Of a DNA stretch of 9,958 nt, positions 6,210 through 9,958 are shown piece by piece (position 1 is the stretch's first letter; the number at the start of each line of letters is the position of its first letter). Origin of the DNA: RGIG6353 sp045594565. Its GTDB lineage: Bacteria; Bacillota; Clostridia; Oscillospirales; SIG627. The notes under the pieces were generated by a model. The model did not search any database. It was not told the DNA's origin and saw only the letters and a program-made list of their open reading frames with translations. Location of the stretch: the NCBI GenBank assembly GCA_045594565.1, contig JAZNYT010000032.1, positions 1-9,958 on the forward strand, in the 5' to 3' direction. The position numbers and the translations under genes were made by a program.

Positions 6210-7980
6210 TAAGAAAAACAAAAAGGGCATCTTCCGAAGACTCAGCAAATACGTTTTGGAGCAATGGCCTCTCTTTTTAACGGCGATTCTCTTAACTCTC
6301 GGCTCTAATCAGTTATCTCTCCTCGGTCCCAAGTATTCGGGCGGTGCGATAGATGCCATTGAGCTTGAGGGAGGAGTGGATTTTCCTGTAGTCTTCGATA
6401 ACGTTCTGCATATGCTGGGATGCTACGTTATATCTGCGCTTCTTTCCTACGTGCTTTCGGTGGTTATGATAAATTTAAGCCAGAAGATCATATACAAGAT
6501 GAGAAAGCAGGTCTTCGAAAAGCTGACTACTCTTCCTGCAAACTACTTCGATACTCACGCCACAGGTGACATAATAAGCCATCTATCCTATGACATTGAC
6601 ACTATAAACAGCACTCTTTCCCACGACCTTGTGCAGATACTCACAAGTGTTTATACGGTTGTAGGCTCACTTTTGTTTATGTGGCGGATATCAAAGCCTA
6701 TGATACTTATTTTTGCTCTTACTGTTCCCGTTTCCCTTCTGTTTACACGCTACCGTTCAAGAAAGGTTCGACCCCTTTTCAGCAAGAGGGCGAAGAAATA
6801 CGGAGAGCTTAACGGATTCGCGGAGGAGATGCTCACGGGAGCGCGTACCATTTCGGCTTATGGCAGGGAGGATGTCATATCCTCTCGCTTCAACAATATA
6901 AACGGCGAAGCAATGGATGCTTTTTACAAGGCTGAATATAATGCGGCACTTCTTTTTCCCACTATAAACCTCATCAATAATATTTCTCTCACACTTGTAG
7001 CAATACTCGGTGGAATACTTTATATGTATTCGCAAAACGGAATATTTGCTGAAGCCTCGATATTCTTTATTACACTTGGAGGCGTTGCGCAGTTCGTACA
7101 GTATTCCAGAAAGTTCGCGGGTCCTATCAACGAGTTTTCAAATATACTTCACGAAATCCAGTCGGCGTTCTCGGCGGCAGAGCGCGTCTTCACCATTCTT
7201 GACGAGGAGCCTGAAAAGGCGGATGCAGACGATGCGGTTGAGATGAAAGAAGCGAAGGGAGACGTTGACATAAGAGATGTGACCTTCGGCTACACTGAGG
7301 ATAAGGTGATACTGAAAAACGTGTCGGCAAAAGCTGAAAAGGGACAGACTGTTGCAATAGTCGGACCCACAGGTGCCGGCAAAACGACGGTTATAAATCT
7401 TCTTATGCGCTTTTACGACCATCAGAGCGGAGAGATACTGATAGACGGAATACCGAGCCTTAAGATAAAGCGCTCCGACCTGCGACTTGCCTTTAATATG
7501 GTGCTTCAGGACACCTGGCTCTTCTGCGGTACTATTTATGATAACATCGTATACGGCAGAGAGGACGCTACCTTTGAGGAGGTAGTTGAGGCGGCAAAAT
7601 CCGCTAAAATAGATTCCTACATAAGAAGTCTTCCCGACGGATACCACACGGTTTTATCGGACGACGGCGTGAATATTTCGAAGGGTCAGAAGCAGCTGAT
7701 AACCATAGCCAGAGCATTTCTTTCAAAAGCACCAATTCTCATTCTCGATGAGGCGACCTCAAACGTTGACTCCCGTACCGAGATACAGATACAGAATGCA
7801 ATGACGAGTCTTATGGAAAACAAAACCTGCTTTATCATTGCTCACAGACTTTCCACCATTCAGAACGCCGACACTATCCTTGTAGTCAAGGACGGCAGTG
7901 TTATCGAAAAAGGAAATCACGACGAGCTTATAAACCAGGGAGGATTTTATTGTTCACTCTATAATTCACAGTTCAAATAA
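6202..7980 (+). CDS. ABC exporter half-transporter with intact catalytic residues (subunit 2 of a heterodimer)
   Basis: 592 residues from TTG 6202, overlapping the previous gene by 8 bases. A basic N-terminus (NNKKNKKGIFRR) precedes six membrane helices (about 22-310) and a nucleotide-binding domain (about 350-590). Motifs: Walker A GPTGAGKTT (388-396), Q-loop Q436, Walker B ILILDEATSNVD (512-523) with catalytic Glu517, and switch His548 in IAHRLSTI. The signature is ISKGQ (492-496) instead of LSGGQ. In the heterodimer this non-canonical signature would face the altered Walker B of subunit 1 (degenerate site). Its own Glu/His set would face the canonical LSGGQ of subunit 1 (working site). The pattern resembles TM288, whose signature is also non-canonical. 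It ends the MarR-controlled operon at the palindromic terminator 7988-8013. Confidence 0.93.
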   Translation: MNNKKNKKGIFRRLSKYVLEQWPLFLTAILLTLGSNQLSLLGPKYSGGAIDAIELEGGVDFPVVFDNVLHMLGCYVISALLSYVLSVVMINLSQKIIYKMRKQVFEKLTTLPANYFDTHATGDIISHLSYDIDTINSTLSHDLVQILTSVYTVVGSLLFMWRISKPMILIFALTVPVSLLFTRYRSRKVRPLFSKRAKKYGELNGFAEEMLTGARTISAYGREDVISSRFNNINGEAMDAFYKAEYNAALLFPTINLINNISLTLVAILGGILYMYSQNGIFAEASIFFITLGGVAQFVQYSRKFAGPINEFSNILHEIQSAFSAAERVFTILDEEPEKADADDAVEMKEAKGDVDIRDVTFGYTEDKVILKNVSAKAEKGQTVAIVGPTGAGKTTVINLLMRFYDHQSGEILIDGIPSLKIKRSDLRLAFNMVLQDTWLFCGTIYDNIVYGREDATFEEVVEAAKSAKIDSYIRSLPDGYHTVLSDDGVNISKGQKQLITIARAFLSKAPILILDEATSNVDSRTEIQIQNAMTSLMENKTCFIIAHRLSTIQNADTILVVKDGSVIEKGNHDELINQGGFYCSLYNSQFK

Positions 7981-7987
7981 CACAAAA

Positions 7988-8018
7988 AAAGGACAGAGAA
8001 TTCTCTGTCCTTTGCTTT
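7988..8018. terminator. Bidirectional terminator, 26-bp perfect palindrome
   Basis: AAAGGACAGAGAA (7988-8000) is followed directly by its exact reverse complement (8001-8013). It forms a hairpin with an AATT tip and a strong GGACAGAG stem. TTTGCTTTTA follows on the + strand, and a run of seven T follows the GGAC arm on the - strand. It ends both the ABC operon and the convergent alcohol dehydrogenase gene, whose stop codon starts at 8018. Confidence 0.92.
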
Positions 8019-9166
8019 TACCAAAGCTGCATATAAATCATTTCCACGTCCTTGACGGTGGGGATTCTGGGGTTTGTTTTTGTACAGGCATCTGAAAGTG
8101 CGGCTTCTGCCATTGTAGGGATGAGCGCATAGTATTCATCCTTGGTGCATACACCCATTTCGGAGATGGAAAGGGGCATATCCATTTCCTTCATCATAAA
8201 CTGACACCAGTTCGAAAGGGCACGGATGGTGGTTACTATGTTGAAATTCTGTAGTCCGAGCGTTCTTGCAACGGTGGCGTATTTGCGCACGTGCTTGGGG
8301 TAGTCGGTCTTGAGACGTGAGTATTTGTCTATTTCGCTGTTATACTCGATTATGTGTGGGAGAAGAAGCGCATTTGCACGACCGTGGGGAATGTGGAGAT
8401 GTGCGCCGAGCTGATGCGCCATACCGTGATTGAGTCCGAGGGATGCGGTGTTGAAGGCAAGTCCTGCAAGGCAGGATGCGACGTGCATCTTCTGACGGGC
8501 GTGGGTGTCGTTGTTATCGAGGTAGGAGCGAAGAAGGAAGGAGCCTGTGATTTCAATGGCTTTTTCCGCAAGCGCCGCTGAAAACTCATTGTTGTTTGTG
8601 CTGACGTAGGATTCAAGCGCGTGAGTGAATACGTCCATTCCGGTATCCGCCGTAATGCTTGGAGGAACGGTCTTTACAAGCTCTGCATCGAGAATCGCCT
8701 CGTCGGGAAGAAGAGAATCATCGGCAAGAGGTATCTTTTTCTGAGTCTTTGCATCCGTTATAACCGAGAATGAGGTAACCTCGCTTCCGGTACCGCTTGT
8801 TGTAGGAATCGCAATAAGGGCGGGGCGTGAGTAGGAGTCGTCTATCTTGGATGCCACCTCTCTTATCGCCTTCGCAGAGTCGATAGCCGAGCCGCCTCCG
8901 ATAGTGATAATAACGTCGGCTCCCGATTCAAGAAGCGCCTTTACACCAACGGAAATCTTTTCGATAGGCGGGTCGGGAATAACCTCGTCGAATATCTGCC
9001 ATTCGATTCCCGCTTGCTGAAGACGTGAGGTTACGTGATGTACCATTCCGCTTTTTACGACGTAAGGGTCGGATATAACAAGTGCTTTTTTATAAGGTAT
9101 TTCGGAGAGTCTGTCAAGAGAGTTCTCACCGAAATATATTTGCGTTTTTATATCAAAGTGTTTCAT
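8018..9166 (-). CDS. Iron-containing (group III) alcohol dehydrogenase, PduQ/EutG-like
   Basis: 382 residues, the usual length for the family, cytoplasmic. It should interconvert an alcohol and an aldehyde with NAD(P)(H). The N-terminal nucleotide-binding domain shows GGGSAIDSAKAI (90-101) and PTTSGTGSE (121-129). The C-terminal metal domain has the four ligands expected from FucO spacing: D178, H182 (GMDVFTHALE), H247 (GLNH) and H261 (IPHG), plus the conserved H251. The GLNHGMAHQLG and HIPHGRANALLLP stretches look closest to PduQ/EutG-type propanol/ethanol dehydrogenases. No microcompartment gene is visible, so the substrate is undecided and no symbol is given. The start is ATG 9164-9166 with AAGGAGTG (9173-9180). 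A GTG at 9173-9175 is inside that ribosome site. It has its own promoter at 9198-9226. A fermentative role as an NADH sink is inference. Confidence 0.92.
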   Translation of the reverse strand: MKHFDIKTQIYFGENSLDRLSEIPYKKALVISDPYVVKSGMVHHVTSRLQQAGIEWQIFDEVIPDPPIEKISVGVKALLESGADVIITIGGGSAIDSAKAIREVASKIDDSYSRPALIAIPTTSGTGSEVTSFSVITDAKTQKKIPLADDSLLPDEAILDAELVKTVPPSITADTGMDVFTHALESYVSTNNNEFSAALAEKAIEITGSFLLRSYLDNNDTHARQKMHVASCLAGLAFNTASLGLNHGMAHQLGAHLHIPHGRANALLLPHIIEYNSEIDKYSRLKTDYPKHVRKYATVARTLGLQNFNIVTTIRALSNWCQFMMKEMDMPLSISEMGVCTKDEYYALIPTMAEAALSDACTKTNPRIPTVKDVEMIYMQLW

Positions 9167-9197
9167 CGAAATCACTCCTTCTATGATAGTAACTTAC

Positions 9198-9226
9198 ATT
9201 TTACCACATTTAGGCGTTTTTTTCAA
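9198..9226 (-). promoter_or_regulatory. Promoter of the alcohol dehydrogenase gene
   Basis: On the - strand TTGAAA (9221-9226), 17 bp, TAAAAT (9198-9203). Transcription should begin near 9191, about 25 bases before the ATG. The octamer repeat at 9271-9294 ends about 45 bp upstream of this -35. Confidence 0.83.
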
Positions 9227-9270
9227 GATATAAACGTAAATTTGGGCGATTTTTTAAAAATGAAGTATTT

Positions 9271-9294
9271 ATGATATCATGATATCATGATATC
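9271..9294. repeat. Three exact tandem copies of ATGATATC
   Basis: The octamer ATGATATC occurs three times without interruption, followed by AC. Because ATGATATCAT is itself a palindrome, the block is also a series of overlapping dyads readable on both strands. It lies between the terminator of the NagB-like gene and the alcohol dehydrogenase promoter, centred roughly 90 bp upstream of the predicted start. It could be a regulator-binding array or a simple slippage repeat. The sequence alone does not decide. Confidence 0.8.
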
Positions 9295-9310
9295 ACTTTT
9301 GGAAAAGCTT

Positions 9311-9341
9311 GAGAGGGAGCTTCTTTTGAAAGCTCCCTCTC
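9311..9341 (-). terminator. Hairpin terminator of the NagB-like gene
   Basis: GAGAGGGAGCTT (9311-9322) pairs perfectly with AAGCTCCCTCTC (9330-9341) around a 7-base loop. It starts 14 bases past the stop codon of the - strand gene. On the - strand the stem is followed by AAGCTTTTCC, so the T tract is short and efficiency may be moderate. The + strand has no T tract after the stem. Confidence 0.75.
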
Positions 9342-9355
9342 GAAAACGTTTATTA

Positions 9356-9958
9356 TTAAAGTGCTAAAAGGTCCATTGCCTCGATAGGTCTTGCCATATC
9401 CTCGCTTACGTAGATAGTACCCTTTGTGAGCTGATAGATAGAAGCGGGAACTTCGATACATACAGGTCCGTAGAGCTGTAAACGGGATATCATTCTTTCC
9501 CAAGAAGCGTAGCCGCCTGTGCTCTGAAGGTCGTGACGCTCAAGGTGCTCACGAGCATTGATAACGTCCCAAGGACCGATAGATACGGAGTATCTGGGAG
9601 TGTGCCAGAGTGAGTTTGAACCTGTGTTCTGCTGAATAGTAAGGCGGTGGTTATCAACGAAGCCTGCCTTTATCTTGAGGAAGTCCTCAAGGTTGTCAGC
9701 CTTGAATTTCTTTGTGTGGGGGTCGATGAATGCAGTGTGACCGATCCATCCTGTTGCGGAAACGATAAGGTCTGCGCCTCCGTTACCTTCCTCGGCAATC
9801 ATATCTGAATAGCAGTTGATATTCTCGTTTGTATAGTAGTGCATCTGCTTGAGAGGGGGACGAAGATCCTCGCGGAAGCTCATATAGAACTCGGTCATAA
9901 AGTGACCGCCGAGAGAACGATACCAGCTGATAGGAGCAACGTTTCCGTCCTCGTCAGC
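9356..9958 (-). CDS. NagB-superfamily (glucosamine-6-phosphate deaminase/isomerase-like) protein, 5' end missing
   Basis: The - strand frame is open to the right edge and gives 200 residues to TAA at 9356-9358. The ATG at 9896-9898 is internal. The order of elements follows the NagB sugar-phosphate isomerase fold: an ADEDG segment where NagB paralogues have MDEY...DENG, then SWYRSLGGHFMTEFY, ADLIVSATGWIGHTAFIDP (visible residues 62-80), SVSIGPWDVINARE, and LYGPVCIEVPASIYQL near the end. In NagB the DGHIAFNEP motif supplies Asp141, His143 and Glu148. Here the aligned residues are Ile72, His74 and Asp79, so the acid pair is altered. The residue matching Asp72 is off the window. It is probably an amino-sugar or sugar-phosphate enzyme of the cytoplasm, but canonical deaminase activity is doubtful. 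Superfamily call fairly firm, reaction open. Confidence 0.72.
   Translation of the reverse strand, partial: ADEDGNVAPISWYRSLGGHFMTEFYMSFREDLRPPLKQMHYYTNENINCYSDMIAEEGNGGADLIVSATGWIGHTAFIDPHTKKFKADNLEDFLKIKAGFVDNHRLTIQQNTGSNSLWHTPRYSVSIGPWDVINAREHLERHDLQSTGGYASWERMISRLQLYGPVCIEVPASIYQLTKGTIYVSEDMARPIEAMDLLAL

Noticed and set aside
7138..7647. 169-codon - strand open frame inside the second ABC gene
   Set aside because: It is antisense to the nucleotide-binding domain, including Walker A. No start signals and no family resemblance.
8354..8581. 75-codon + strand open frame within the alcohol dehydrogenase
   Set aside because: It is opposite the conserved metal-binding domain, with no ribosome site. 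A shadow of the real gene.
9285..9503. 72-codon - strand open frame overlapping the end of the NagB-like gene and its terminator
   Set aside because: It is in another frame of a conserved coding region, runs through the terminator hairpin and ends in the octamer repeat. No start signals.

Overview
The window looks like chromosomal DNA from a low-to-mid GC Bacillota, most likely an anaerobic member of the Clostridia. The reasons are purine-rich Shine-Dalgarno (SD) sites of the AAGGAG type, frequent AGA and ATA codons, sigma-A-type promoters with 17-bp spacers, and the gene families present. The species cannot be named from the sequence. No tRNA, rRNA, CRISPR array, insertion sequence or phage gene was seen.

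Layout, left to right. (1) The 3' end of an unidentified + strand gene (2-139) ends at a hairpin terminator. It converges on a - strand regulator (185-949) that joins an XRE-type helix-turn-helix to a two-CxxC zinc ribbon and an uncharacterised C-terminal domain. (2) Diverging from that regulator is sstT (1227-2450), a Na+-coupled serine/threonine symporter. Each of the two has its own TTGAAA-17 bp-TATAAT promoter. (3) A perfect 13-bp-stem bidirectional terminator separates sstT from a - strand metallo-beta-lactamase-fold hydrolase (2505-3722). Just upstream of the hydrolase is a start-less C-terminal remnant of what looks like a major facilitator superfamily (MFS) transporter, placed directly behind a strong promoter. 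(4) Diverging from that promoter is a drug-resistance-type operon (4054-7980): a MarR-family repressor followed by two overlapping ABC exporter half-transporter genes. Its promoter is a perfect consensus match, and two tandem 16-bp dyads lie just after the -10, as expected for MarR autorepression. The two ABC proteins carry the complementary substitutions of a heterodimeric exporter with one degenerate ATP site. (5) A 26-bp perfect palindrome ends the operon and also the convergent - strand iron-containing alcohol dehydrogenase (8018-9166), which has its own promoter. Upstream of that promoter is a triple tandem ATGATATC repeat. (6) The window ends inside a - strand gene of the NagB (glucosamine-6-phosphate deaminase/isomerase) superfamily (9356-9958, 5' end missing), in which two catalytic positions appear substituted.

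The genes form separate transcription units rather than one pathway: amino-acid uptake, inducible export of toxic compounds, alcohol/aldehyde redox metabolism and amino-sugar-type metabolism. The only multi-gene unit visible is marR-ABC-ABC. I found no convincing evidence of a wholly new system. The points most worth a second look are the MFS remnant fused to a promoter ahead of the MBL gene, the tandem MarR dyads, the octamer repeat upstream of the dehydrogenase, and the active-site-altered NagB paralogue.
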